A DNA stretch of 64,000 nt. It comes from Chryseobacterium indologenes (GTDB taxonomy: Bacteria; Bacteroidota; Bacteroidia; Flavobacteriales; Weeksellaceae). Positions 53,699 through 62,260 of the stretch are shown here, piece by piece. Within the stretch, counting starts at the first letter, position 1, and each line of letters starts with the position of its first letter. Made by a program: the position numbers and the translations under genes. The notes below the pieces were generated by a model, which saw only the letters and a list, made by a program, of their open reading frames with translations, did not search any database and had not been told where the DNA came from. The stretch covers positions 620,001 through 684,000 of the forward strand of contig NZ_CP074372.1 of NCBI RefSeq assembly GCF_018362995.1, read 5' to 3'.

Positions 53699-54613
53699 AT
53701 GGAAAAGAAAGATAATATTCCTCTGAAAATTTCATCCATATCAGAACTGCACGACATGTTGCAGCTCCCAAAACCGCTTCATCCGTTGGTAAGCCTTGTG
53801 GATAATACGAAAATGAGTATTAAAAAGGATATGCTGAAAAGAAGTTTTATCCTAGATTTTTATAAAATTTCGTATAAATATTCTACCACGGGGAAAATGG
53901 GCTATGGGCAGGGATATTATGATTTCAACGAAGGAGGAATGATGTTCACCGCACCCGGCCAGGTTCTTTCCACAGATGAAAATGCAGAATATTGTGGCTA
54001 TACATTATTGGTACATCCGGATTTTATCAGAAGCTATCCTTTAGCCAAAAATATCAAAAACTTCGGTTTCTTTTCTTACGATACGAATGAGGCGCTTCAT
54101 TTGTCTGATCATGAGAAAACAACTATAACCGGACTGCTTGATAATATTGAAAATGAACTGAATACTGCGATTGATGAAGTAAGCCAGGATGTTATCATTT
54201 CTTATATGGAAGTTCTTCTCAATTACAGCAACCGTTTTTATAAAAGACAGTTTATCACGAGAAAGGCTGTAAACAGTGATCTGCTGACGAAGATGGATCT
54301 TGTGCTGGAAAATTATTTTAATCAGCAGGAAACCTTGAATAAAGGACTTCCTACGGTAGAATTTCTGGCTTCCACTCTTAATTTGTCACCTCATTATCTG
54401 AGCGATATGCTTCGTAACCTTACCGGGCTGAATGCCCAACAGCATATTCATGAAAAGCTGATTGAAAAGGCGAAGGAATATCTTACCACTACAGGTTTTT
54501 CTGTATCTGAAGTAGCTTATGCCCTGGGATTTGAACATCCGCAGTCCTTCAATAAACTCTTTAAAAAGAAGACGGATAAGACTCCACTGAGTTACAGACA
54601 GTCTTTCAATTAA
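53699..54613 (+). CDS. AraC family transcriptional regulator
   Basis: 304 residues: an N-terminal cupin-type sensor region (about 20-160) and a C-terminal double HTH (TVEFLASTLNLSPHYLSDMLR, then SVSEVAYALGFEHPQSFNKLFKK). The late segment TPLSYRQSF is the usual AraC end. It lies just downstream of the SDR gene, whose promoter has a 21-bp-spaced direct repeat; the inducer is unknown. Confidence 0.92.
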   Translation: MEKKDNIPLKISSISELHDMLQLPKPLHPLVSLVDNTKMSIKKDMLKRSFILDFYKISYKYSTTGKMGYGQGYYDFNEGGMMFTAPGQVLSTDENAEYCGYTLLVHPDFIRSYPLAKNIKNFGFFSYDTNEALHLSDHEKTTITGLLDNIENELNTAIDEVSQDVIISYMEVLLNYSNRFYKRQFITRKAVNSDLLTKMDLVLENYFNQQETLNKGLPTVEFLASTLNLSPHYLSDMLRNLTGLNAQQHIHEKLIEKAKEYLTTTGFSVSEVAYALGFEHPQSFNKLFKKKTDKTPLSYRQSFN

Positions 54614-54619
54614 ATAGAT

Positions 54620-54648
54620 CACCCGGTTCAAACACCGGGTGTTTTTTA
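54620..54648 (+). terminator. Terminator after AraC gene
   Basis: Stem CACCCGGT / ACCGGGTG with a TCAAAC loop, then TTTTTT. Confidence 0.9.
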
Positions 54649-54724
54649 TTTACATAAAATAATGATTTACAGAGAGGTAAAAAATACCTGATTTCAGGTA
54701 GATAAAAATACTTTTTTTTCAGGA

Positions 54725-54755
54725 TTGATAGCCGTGGAGACTCAAAATACATTTG
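54725..54755 (+). promoter_or_regulatory. Putative promoter TTG-N20-TACATTTG of T9SS protein gene
   Basis: TTG at 54725-54727 and TACATTTG at 54748-54755 with a 20-bp spacer fit the Bacteroidota -33/-7 pattern. The ATG follows 40 bases after the -7 element. Confidence 0.55.
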
Positions 54756-54795
54756 TATAAAAAACAAAACTCCAAATCAATCTAAAATAAACAGT

Positions 54796-55797
54796 ATGAA
54801 AAAGCTAAACTCTATTGTATTACTTGGCCTTGGAATAATGGCTTATGCCCAGCCATCGGTCACAAGAGCAGGTGTGGACAGGATTAATAATCCTATTGAG
54901 CTTAAATCAGGAGATGTAACGGCAACGGCTATCAATGCGGGTCCGGCTGGCGCCAATATTACATGGGATTTTTCTGCTTATGCAGGAACAAATACTATTA
55001 CTTACACTGTTAATGCATGTCCGGGCCAGGCTAACTGTTTCAGGTTTCCCGGAGCCAACAGAATTACAAAACCAGCTTCTGCGGATACGTATGATTTTAA
55101 TATCATGACGGATGCAGATGCTACAATGATTGGGTCTTATTCCGGTCCGACCTTGGGAGATATCACAGTAACATATACCAATCCATTGATAGAATATAAA
55201 TTCCCAATAACATATCTGCAGCAGTACAGCGATAATTATCAGTTCAGTAGTGTATCTGCCAGTGTAGGAAATACAGATGAATCAGGACAGGTGGATTATA
55301 GTGTAGACGGCTATGGAACTGTAATAACACCAGCGGGTACTTTTACAAATGTGTTAAGGATCAAAAGAATGAGAACTGCAACACAGACTTTTCCGGGAGT
55401 TCCTACGCCTGTAACCTATACCAATGAGTCCTATCAATGGGTGAATCAAAGCTACGGAACGGTATTTACTTTCGGAATCAATACTTTTGTATTTAATGGA
55501 ACTACAAATGTTGCAAAAACGGTTTCATACCTTACTAACGGAACATTGTCTGCAATAGAACCAGATGCCAAAAAAGAATCAGTATCAGTGTATCCGAATC
55601 CTGGTTCTGATTTCATCACATTAAACACCAGGGAAAATATCAGGAGTATAAAAGTAACGTCTATGGACGGTAAAGTTGTTTTAACAGCCGGAAATGTTAA
55701 AACTGTTGATATTTCAAAACTCCAGAAAGGAGTATATATTCTGCGGGGAGAATTCAAGAACGGTAGCTCCGTTTCAAAAAAGATTATCAAAAAATAG
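54796..55797 (+). CDS. Secreted T9SS type A sorting-domain protein, unknown body
   Basis: 333 residues: signal peptide (MKKLNSIVLLGLGIMAYAQ), a ~235-residue body rich in Thr, Asn, Tyr and Gly that probably forms beta structure but matches no domain I know, and a T9SS type A C-terminal sorting domain from about residue 262 (SVYPNPGSDFITL, VTSMDGKVVLTAGN, VDISKLQKGVYILRG). It should be exported to the surface through the type IX system. It stands alone between terminators. Confidence 0.85.
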   Translation: MKKLNSIVLLGLGIMAYAQPSVTRAGVDRINNPIELKSGDVTATAINAGPAGANITWDFSAYAGTNTITYTVNACPGQANCFRFPGANRITKPASADTYDFNIMTDADATMIGSYSGPTLGDITVTYTNPLIEYKFPITYLQQYSDNYQFSSVSASVGNTDESGQVDYSVDGYGTVITPAGTFTNVLRIKRMRTATQTFPGVPTPVTYTNESYQWVNQSYGTVFTFGINTFVFNGTTNVAKTVSYLTNGTLSAIEPDAKKESVSVYPNPGSDFITLNTRENIRSIKVTSMDGKVVLTAGNVKTVDISKLQKGVYILRGEFKNGSSVSKKIIKK

Positions 55798-55828
55798 CAG
55801 GAATTCAGTTTTAAAACCTTTATAAAGT

Positions 55829-55880
55829 GACAGTATGTTATCTTTCCATTGGAATTGATCTCATACTGTCTTTTCTTTTT
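55829..55880 (+). terminator. Terminator after T9SS gene
   Basis: Arms GACAGTATG and CATACTGTC around a 24-base interior, followed by TTTTCTTTTT. The arm words are the same as in the terminator at 53634. Confidence 0.65.
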
Positions 55881-56013
55881 AACTGCAGCCTTTTGATTTT
55901 CAGAATTTCAAAGCTAATGGTTAAAATGGAACGTAAAAATGACAAAAACGGACTAGATTTTAATAGGGGAGCGTGTCTACCTTTGCAAAAGGAATTTTTA
56001 TCCCCCTGTTATA

Positions 56014-57171
56014 ATGAACGAGAGAGAATCTTTTAATGCAAAAATGCCAACAGCCTGTTTTTTACTTTTCTTTGCCCACGGACTTGTTTTTTCTTCCTGG
56101 GCCAGCCGAATTCCTATCATTAAAAATGCACTTTCTATCAATGAGGCAGAGTTGGGAACACTATTGCTTCTGATGCCGATAGGACAGCTTTCAACGATGG
56201 TTTTGGCCGGAAAACTGATCAGTATTTACGGAAGCAGCGGGATTATTAAAAGATGCTTTATGCTGTATCCTTTTTTTCTGTTGTTAATTGGTTTATCACC
56301 TTCTTACTGGACATTAGGGGTTGTGCTGTTTTTCTTCGGGGTTTCCGGGAATATGTGCAATATTGCGATCAATACGCAGGCTATTGAAATAGAATCTATT
56401 ACGAAGAGATCCCTTCTCTCTTCCTATCACGGAGCCTGGTGTTTTGCCGGTCTTACGGGAGCGGTTGTCGGCTTATTGATGATCAACCTTCATGTGGGAA
56501 CTTTCTATCATTTTGTCACTATTTTTATACTGGTAGGAATACTTTGGTTCTATAGTAAAAGAAATCTGACTAATATTATTCATAAAGCAGAGCCGCAAAC
56601 CCAGTCAATTTTTAAATTTGTGAATCCTACACTGGTGGGGCTGGGAATCATAGGATTCCTGAGTATGGCGATTGAAGGGGCTATGTTCGACTGGAGCGGG
56701 GTTTATTTTCAAACTATAGTTAAAGCACCAGAAAATCTTGTAATACTGGGATATACGAGTTTTATTTTAATGATGACTTTAGGCAGGTTTATCGGGAACA
56801 GAATCATAGAAAAGTATGGAAAAAAGATCGTTCTGCAATGTTGCGGGATTCTGATGAGCGGGGGACTTTTTCTAAGTGTTTTCTTTCCGGAACTATGGAT
56901 CTGTATCATCGCTTTCATGATCATTGGTCTCGGAAGTTCTCTGAGTGTGCCGTCCGTTTATAGTACCGTTGGAAAGGTAAGCACGGTAGCACCAAGTATT
57001 GCTTTATCATTTGTTTCCAGTATTTCATTTTTAGGATTTCTGATGGGGCCGCCTCTTATCGGATATATTGCTGAAAGTTTTGATCTCAGATATTCATATG
57101 GCCTTTTTGCCTGTTTTGGGATTTTACTGGCGGTGATGGCTGGTCAGATGAAGGTTTTCAGAAAATCATAA
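56014..57171 (+). CDS. MFS transporter, YbjJ-like
   Basis: 385 residues with twelve predicted transmembrane helices. The first helices (CFLLFFAHGLVFSSWASRIPIIKNAL) and the SSYHGAWCFAGLTGAVVG segment fit the YbjJ-type MFS group that is often described as a fucose/sugar or drug transporter-like family. A -7 element TACCTTTG (55978-55985) precedes it. The AraC gene and the HD-domain gene downstream carry a shared promoter architecture; this gene does not show it, so it may be regulated separately. Confidence 0.87.
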   Translation: MNERESFNAKMPTACFLLFFAHGLVFSSWASRIPIIKNALSINEAELGTLLLLMPIGQLSTMVLAGKLISIYGSSGIIKRCFMLYPFFLLLIGLSPSYWTLGVVLFFFGVSGNMCNIAINTQAIEIESITKRSLLSSYHGAWCFAGLTGAVVGLLMINLHVGTFYHFVTIFILVGILWFYSKRNLTNIIHKAEPQTQSIFKFVNPTLVGLGIIGFLSMAIEGAMFDWSGVYFQTIVKAPENLVILGYTSFILMMTLGRFIGNRIIEKYGKKIVLQCCGILMSGGLFLSVFFPELWICIIAFMIIGLGSSLSVPSVYSTVGKVSTVAPSIALSFVSSISFLGFLMGPPLIGYIAESFDLRYSYGLFACFGILLAVMAGQMKVFRKS

Positions 57172-57183
57172 CTTTTCAGGGAA

Positions 57184-57243
57184 TTTTGACATCTGTTAGG
57201 TGTTTTTTGACATTTTCCGGTTCATTATTCCTTGCTAATCTTG
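57184..57243 (+). promoter_or_regulatory. AraC-type direct repeat and -7 element before AraC gene
   Basis: TTTTGACAT at 57184-57192 and at 57205-57213, 21 bp apart, then TAATCTTG (57236-57243), a -7-like element, exactly 52 bp from the first repeat. The surrounding ~40 bases align well with 58151-58192. Confidence 0.7.
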
Positions 57244-57282
57244 CATCTCAAAATCTTTCTATCTTTATTAAAATTTCGTTCC

Positions 57283-58140
57283 ATGAAACCGGTCTCAGGA
57301 ATTTTAACCGAATCTGTTATTGATCATTCTTTTTCCGTCAAGCGTTTGGAGGAGCATGTTCCTTATTCCGGAAGCTTTGTAAGGCTTAATTACCATCATA
57401 TTTTAATGATTGAGAGCGGTAGAGGTGTGCTGGTCATAGATGAACATACTTTTGATATTGCAGATCAGAAAATATTTTTACTCTCTAAAGGCCAGATCTG
57501 TAAGTTTGAAAACTATTCTGATGTCTGTGGCTATCATATTTCTTTTGGGGACTGTTTTTGGGAAAGAGTGCCTTCCAGTGCCAGTAACTGTAAAGCGGTT
57601 TTGTTTAATAATGCCGCTGCGAATCAGCAGTTGTTACCGGATCAGACTGAAACAGACGAATTCTTAAGTTTGTTTAAGATCTTACTGACAGAATACAAAG
57701 CAGAGTCTTATACCAATCAGATGGATGTATTGGCTGCCTATTTAAAGATCATTATGATCAAATTAGCTAACATAAAAATCGTAAAGGAAGAAACTTTTGA
57801 CAGTCAGGATTATATTATTTACCGCAAATTTATGGAGCTGTTGAGCAGCCAGTATCATAATCTGCATGCAGTAAACGACTATTCAGAGTTGTTGAATATT
57901 ACCTCACGGAGACTGAGTGAACTGTGTAAACGGTGTAGTAATAAAAGCGCAAAAGAGATCATCAACGGACAGATTATTGCGGAAGCGAAAAGACTTCTTC
58001 AGTTCAGCTCTTATACCGTAAAAGAGATTGCTTATCAGCTTAATTTCAATACATCAGAACAATTCAGCCACTTTTTCAAAAAAAATACGGAAATATCTCC
58101 GGTGAGCTATCGTAATAATTTCATTCATATCAGAGTATAA
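57283..58140 (+). CDS. AraC family transcriptional regulator
   Basis: 285 residues from ATG 57283; an in-frame TTG at 57232 lies just before the -7 element and is rejected. N-terminal cupin-like ligand domain (about 20-130, with LMIESGRGVLVIDEHTF) and C-terminal AraC HTH (residues about 185-285: VNDYSELLNITSRRLSELCKR, TVKEIAYQLNFNTSEQFSHFFKK, SPVSYRNNF). The TTTTGACAT repeats before its own gene and before the HD gene are its most probable binding sites. Confidence 0.92.
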   Translation: MKPVSGILTESVIDHSFSVKRLEEHVPYSGSFVRLNYHHILMIESGRGVLVIDEHTFDIADQKIFLLSKGQICKFENYSDVCGYHISFGDCFWERVPSSASNCKAVLFNNAAANQQLLPDQTETDEFLSLFKILLTEYKAESYTNQMDVLAAYLKIIMIKLANIKIVKEETFDSQDYIIYRKFMELLSSQYHNLHAVNDYSELLNITSRRLSELCKRCSNKSAKEIINGQIIAEAKRLLQFSSYTVKEIAYQLNFNTSEQFSHFFKKNTEISPVSYRNNFIHIRV

Positions 58141-58152
58141 AACAGTCTGAAA

Positions 58153-58212
58153 TTTTGACATGTCATCAGTATTTATTGATATTCTCAGGAACCTGTAATC
58201 AGGATACCTTTG
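58153..58212 (+). promoter_or_regulatory. AraC-type direct repeat and -7 element before HD-domain gene
   Basis: TTTTGACAT at 58153-58161 and TATTGATAT at 58174-58182 (7 of 9 matches) are 21 bp apart; TACCTTTG (58205-58212) is 52 bp from the first. The geometry is identical to 57184-57243. Confidence 0.7.
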
Positions 58213-58231
58213 GATAAAATTACATAAAGCT

Positions 58232-58882
58232 ATGTCAGTACATCGTATGAAAGAAGTTGCCGGAATCATCATTCCGGACAGTAAAATCGCAACAGAAGCC
58301 ACAGAGCTTCTATTGGAACACGGAACAGAATTTATTTATAATCACTCCCTGCGTGTTTTTTTATTCTCGTCATTAAATGCCAAAAGGGAAAACAAGACTC
58401 ATGATACAGAGCTATTATACGTGGCATCGGTATTTCATGATCTGGGGCTTGTCTCTCATTACAGCAGTCCTGACCTGAGATTTGAGGTAGACGGAGCCAA
58501 TGCAGCAAGAGACTTTTTGAAAGGACATGGGATTGCTCAGGATAAACTCCAGCTGGTTTGGGATACCATTGCGCTTCACACGACCATTGGAATTGCAGAA
58601 CATAAAGAGAATGAAGTAGCCTTAATGTATTCCGGAGTAGGATTGGATGTGATGGGAGAAGGATATGAAAACCTCAGTAAAGAACATCGTGAGGAAATTA
58701 TCAGGGCTTTTCCGAGAAATGATTTTAAAAAGAAGATAATTCCTACTTTTTTCGGTGGTTTTGAACATAAAACAGAAACTACTTTTGGAAATATAAAAGC
58801 TGATGTTTGTGCCTTCATGATCCCGAATTTCCAAAGGAAAAACTTCTGTGACTGTATTTTACATTCCCCATGGTCTGAATAA
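58232..58882 (+). CDS. HD-domain protein (cyanamide-hydratase-like)
   Basis: 216 residues. The metal-dependent HD motif appears as YNHSLRVF ... VASVFHDLGL, with ALHTTIGIAEH later, as in HD-domain phosphohydrolases of the cyanamide hydratase-like group. The substrate is unknown. Its promoter mirrors that of the preceding AraC gene, so it is the probable target of that regulator. Confidence 0.85.
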   Translation: MSVHRMKEVAGIIIPDSKIATEATELLLEHGTEFIYNHSLRVFLFSSLNAKRENKTHDTELLYVASVFHDLGLVSHYSSPDLRFEVDGANAARDFLKGHGIAQDKLQLVWDTIALHTTIGIAEHKENEVALMYSGVGLDVMGEGYENLSKEHREEIIRAFPRNDFKKKIIPTFFGGFEHKTETTFGNIKADVCAFMIPNFQRKNFCDCILHSPWSE

Positions 58883-58909
58883 GCAAAATAAATTGACGCT
58901 TACAATTAC

Positions 58910-58943
58910 ACAGCCCTGTACATGCTCACATGCTCAGGGCTGT
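58910..58943. terminator. Possible terminator between convergent HD and NTF2-like genes
   Basis: Perfect 9-bp stem ACAGCCCTG / CAGGGCTGT with a 16-base loop. No clear T-run follows on either side, so confidence is moderate. Confidence 0.5.
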
Positions 58944-58953
58944 TGTATATTGT

Positions 58954-59343
58954 TTATATCCAGTTTTCAATAAGATGAAACCACAACGCCTTTTCTTTAT
59001 TCAATAGAAAAACAGCTGATGATTGTCTCCTGTTTGTAGTTTCTCCCGTGATCTGAGTCTCGATATAGGTGGCAAGACCGTGATGCTCAGAATCATGTAC
59101 TTCTATATTTTCAACCTGAATATTTCGTTCCGGAAATTTTCCAAATACGGTGGGAAGCCATTCCCCAAGCATAGATAGCGTAACAGTATCTCCGTTTCCA
59201 TTAATCATTTTGAAATCCGGTGATAATCCGGATAATAATTCCTTATAAAGACTTTCCCGGTTTTCGGTTTTCCCTTGAAACCATTTTTCAATATTCCTGT
59301 GAAATTCTTCTATTTCCCAAATAATTTTTTCTGTATTGCTCAT
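58954..59343 (-). CDS. NTF2-like (DUF4440/SnoaL-type) protein
   Basis: 129 residues from ATG 59343; an in-frame start at 59388 would overlap the transporter gene. It reads as an alpha+beta NTF2-like fold: initial helices (EIEEFHRNIEKWFQGKT), LSPDFKMINGNGDTVTL and a C-terminal sheet ending ALWFHLIENWI. The family is mostly of unknown function; some members are small enzymes. It lies 37 bp downstream of an EmrB-type MFS gene, so the two likely share an operon. Confidence 0.65.
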   Translation of the reverse strand: MSNTEKIIWEIEEFHRNIEKWFQGKTENRESLYKELLSGLSPDFKMINGNGDTVTLSMLGEWLPTVFGKFPERNIQVENIEVHDSEHHGLATYIETQITGETTNRRQSSAVFLLNKEKALWFHLIENWI

Positions 59344-59380
59344 ATTTAAATGTATAATTTTTTTGTTGTTTAAATGTTTT

Positions 59381-60757
59381 TTAATCAATGAATTTCTTCA
59401 ATCTGCTTCCTGCTCCTATTCCAATAAGTTGAAAAATGCCAATCATTCCTACCGCTGTTACAAATGCTTCTTTGAATCCCAGAATAGGGATCAGATTAAA
59501 AAATAAAGTTCCAATAACAGCCCCTCCGGTTACACTGCCAATTTGAATTCCAATGCTTACCAACCCTGAAGCCTGGCCTGCTTTATCTTTAGAAACCAGA
59601 GAAATTGCGGTCCGCATCATAACCGGCATAATAGTACCGTGCCCGAATCCGGCAATAAAAAGGGTAGTACGAGTAATAAAAGACGGTTTTTGCTGAAAAT
59701 AGAAAGCCGCTGCACTCAGTACAAATCCGGTCAGCAACAATCCCAATCCTGCGTAAATCATTTTTTCAGTGGCCATTTTTGTCCGTGAAGTGATTAAAGG
59801 GGCCAGAAAAAATGCAAGCCCATAAGGAACAATAGCCAATCCTGTCTGCATTGAGTTCTGATGAAGAAACTGCTGAAGATAATAAGGATAGCAAATGAAT
59901 AAACCAGCAGTGAAATTGTAAAAGAAAATAATAAGAAGGCTTAATGCAAAAGGTTTATGCTGCAGCAGTGCCGGATCTATAAGTACCGGACGGCTTTTTT
60001 GCAACTGCTTTTTCTCATATCTCAGAAACATGATTAATAATAAGATTCCGGAAAGAATAACTCCGAAAATCCACCATGCCCATTGAAATTTCTGTCCGAA
60101 AATAAGAGGGCAGATAAGCATGAGTAAGGCTATAATTAATAATAAAGCTCCTGTAAAGTCAATATCCGTCTGTTCTTTCTTATTGCTGTCACTCATGGTA
60201 AAGTGAACCCCCAGAATACAGATCATAGTAATGGGTACATTCACAAGAAAAACCATTTCCCAGGAAAAATTTCCCCAATGCATACTTAGAAGAACTCCGC
60301 CAAGCAATTGCCCGGCCACTGAGGCAAGCCCAAATACCGAACTGAAAAGACTCACAGCCTTAGGCTGCTCCTGACTGCTGAAAAGATCCTTTATAGAAGC
60401 CAATACCTGAGGTGCGAGCAATGATGCGCCAACACCCTGAAACAGTCGGAAAATAATCAGCCATGTAACATCAGGAGAGAAGGCGCAGGCCAGAGAAGAG
60501 AACAGGAAAGTATATAATCCCGATATAAATATTTTTTTACGGCCGTAAATATCACCCAGCCTTCCTCCACAAACAACAAGCGCTGCATACGTAAGCCCAT
60601 AAATGGCAATGACCATCTGAAGCTGATGATCACTGGCTCTGAATGCTTTTTTGATAGAGGGCAAAGCCATGTTGACAATAAAATAATCCAGCGGTGAAAG
60701 AAAAGCACCAGCAATCAGAAAATTGAGTGCCTGCCATCGTTTCGGATGTGTGTTCAT
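59381..60757 (-). CDS. MFS transporter, DHA2 (EmrB/QacA) family
   Basis: 458 residues with 14 predicted transmembrane helices. Family marks are GRLGDIYGRKKIF (loop 2-3 motif A), the early FLSPLDYFIVNMALPSI (DHA2-type N-terminus with D) and FQGVGASLLAPQVLASI (motif C region). It probably exports drugs or toxic organics by proton antiport. Divergently transcribed from an AraC gene (71-bp gap), which is its likely regulator. TAATTTTG on the minus strand (60769-60776) is a -7 candidate 11 bp before its start. Confidence 0.92.
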   Translation of the reverse strand: MNTHPKRWQALNFLIAGAFLSPLDYFIVNMALPSIKKAFRASDHQLQMVIAIYGLTYAALVVCGGRLGDIYGRKKIFISGLYTFLFSSLACAFSPDVTWLIIFRLFQGVGASLLAPQVLASIKDLFSSQEQPKAVSLFSSVFGLASVAGQLLGGVLLSMHWGNFSWEMVFLVNVPITMICILGVHFTMSDSNKKEQTDIDFTGALLLIIALLMLICPLIFGQKFQWAWWIFGVILSGILLLIMFLRYEKKQLQKSRPVLIDPALLQHKPFALSLLIIFFYNFTAGLFICYPYYLQQFLHQNSMQTGLAIVPYGLAFFLAPLITSRTKMATEKMIYAGLGLLLTGFVLSAAAFYFQQKPSFITRTTLFIAGFGHGTIMPVMMRTAISLVSKDKAGQASGLVSIGIQIGSVTGGAVIGTLFFNLIPILGFKEAFVTAVGMIGIFQLIGIGAGSRLKKFID

Positions 60758-60828
60758 ATTTTTTTATGCAAAATTACCCGCTTTTTATTCCGCTAAAATT
60801 GTACTTTTGGAGGAAAATACAGTGTATC

Positions 60829-61677
60829 ATGAAAGGACTGCCGCTTGAAGAGATTGATGTAAGAGAAATAAAACTGAAGGAAGAAGAGATTATATTTAAA
60901 ACAAAGGCTTTTCTCTCATTTGTTTATATTGTTAAGGGAGAAGGTACGCTTGCATATGATGATCGGAGTATTAATTTTTCGCAGGGTAAGCTTTTCATTA
61001 TTCCTCAACAGGAAGAATATCACTTTGAGAGTAAAACGGCTCAGCTCATCAGTATTCAGTGTCCGGTTCAGTTTATAGATAAAATCAGGCTGGAAGCAGA
61101 TCGTATTGAAAGCTGTGAGAATTTGTATAAACTCCAGTACATCAGCCATAATTATCATGCGAGGGCTGGTTGTGTCTTCAGAAATAAAAATGATGAGCAA
61201 TTTGCGGAAACCCTAATTCTGCAGATCGCGAATGAGTTCAAAAATAAAGCGGAGGACTATTTAATTATCCGTAATTGTATGTCGATCCTTCTTAACCTGA
61301 TTGCCAGAAATATCATTCAGAGTGAAACATCAGATCTTCAGGAAAACCGCAAAGCTTTTTCGATCATGAAGATTATCACTTATATTCAACAGCATATAAA
61401 AGACCGTGAGAAGACCGGAATTCAGACTATTGCTGAACATTTCGGGATTTCCGGGAATTATTTCGGAGAGTATTTCAAACAGCAGACGGGAGTTTCCTAT
61501 CAGGATTATCTGCTGGACTACAGGCTAAAATTAGTTGAAACCTATTTAAAATACAGCAGTGTACGCCTAAGTGAAATCGCTTATGAGCTCCAGTTCAGTG
61601 ATGAAAGCCATCTTTCCAAGCTTTTCAAAAAATATAGGGGAGTGACGCCCGGTGAATACAGGAAGAATTTCAAATAA
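60829..61677 (+). CDS. AraC family transcriptional regulator
   Basis: 282 residues from ATG 60829; the frame is open upstream to 60727 but that reaches into the divergent transporter gene. It has an N-terminal cupin ligand domain (FLSFVYIVKGEGTLAYDD, FSQGKLFIIPQQEEYHF) and a C-terminal HTH (TIAEHFGISGNYFGEYFKQ, RLSEIAYELQFSDESHLSKLFKK, TPGEYRKNFK). -7 candidate TACTTTTG lies at 60802-60809. It probably regulates the divergent MFS gene. Confidence 0.93.
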   Translation: MKGLPLEEIDVREIKLKEEEIIFKTKAFLSFVYIVKGEGTLAYDDRSINFSQGKLFIIPQQEEYHFESKTAQLISIQCPVQFIDKIRLEADRIESCENLYKLQYISHNYHARAGCVFRNKNDEQFAETLILQIANEFKNKAEDYLIIRNCMSILLNLIARNIIQSETSDLQENRKAFSIMKIITYIQQHIKDREKTGIQTIAEHFGISGNYFGEYFKQQTGVSYQDYLLDYRLKLVETYLKYSSVRLSEIAYELQFSDESHLSKLFKKYRGVTPGEYRKNFK

Positions 61678-61710
61678 CTTTTATCTTAAATTCTTAATTC
61701 AAAAAAAAAT

Positions 61711-61738
61711 ATAAAGTTGACTATATAGTTGACTTTAT
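61711..61738. promoter_or_regulatory. Probable MarR operator (palindrome plus direct repeat)
   Basis: ATAAAG-N5-TATATA-N5-CTTTAT is symmetric over 28 bp; inside it GTTGACT is repeated at 61716-61722 and 61728-61734. It lies 31 bp before the MarR ATG, where an autorepressor would bind. Confidence 0.6.
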
Positions 61739-61769
61739 ATTTTATATATTTACAGAAAATATATTTCAG

Positions 61770-62252
61770 ATGGATTTTGATTTCATTAAAGAATTAGGAT
61801 ATAAAGCGCTGGATAGCAGGTTGAAAAGAATCAGCGACAGGATGTCTCATGATGTTCGTAAATTTTATAAAGAATTCGGGATTGATGTTGAACCCAATTG
61901 GTATCTGGTCTTTATGCTGCTGAAAAAAAAGGGGGAAATTTCAATTACCGATATTGCGGAACCGCTGGGATATTCACACCCATCTGTTGTGGTTATTGTC
62001 AAAAAAATGAACGAAAGCGGTTATCTCATCGTCAAAAAAGACAGTATAGATAAACGGAAACAAATTATTTCACTATCTCCTAAAGCCATTGAAATGCTCC
62101 CTCAGCTGGAGCAGATTTGGGACAGTTGTGAAAAAGCAATTTTGAATGTGCTATCAGAAGATCTTGGGATTTTCACGTATCTGGATCATATTGATCAGCA
62201 ATTAAAGGATGAATCTTTCCATCACAGGTTTAAACAGGAATATTTAAAATAA
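61770..62252 (+). CDS. MarR family transcriptional regulator
   Basis: 160 residues, winged-helix MarR fold: LKKKGEISITDIAEPLGYSH (recognition helix region SHPSVVVIVKKMNESGYL) and wing KKDSIDKRKQIISLSPKA, flanked by dimerisation helices. The inducer is unknown. The upstream palindrome suggests autorepression, and the next gene (8 bp away) encodes a secreted protein under the same control. Confidence 0.93.
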   Translation: MDFDFIKELGYKALDSRLKRISDRMSHDVRKFYKEFGIDVEPNWYLVFMLLKKKGEISITDIAEPLGYSHPSVVVIVKKMNESGYLIVKKDSIDKRKQIISLSPKAIEMLPQLEQIWDSCEKAILNVLSEDLGIFTYLDHIDQQLKDESFHHRFKQEYLK

Positions 62253-62260
62253 ATCAAATC

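Noticed and set aside
55921..55985. Same 21-bp repeat upstream of the YbjJ-like MFS gene
   Set aside because: Only a partial AATGACAA word occurs; no second copy at 21 bp and no matching spacing to the -7 element.
60758..60828. AraC-type 21-bp direct repeat between the EmrB-like MFS and AraC genes
   Set aside because: No clear half-site repeat was found at the expected position relative to either -7 element; similarity at 21-bp offset was weak.
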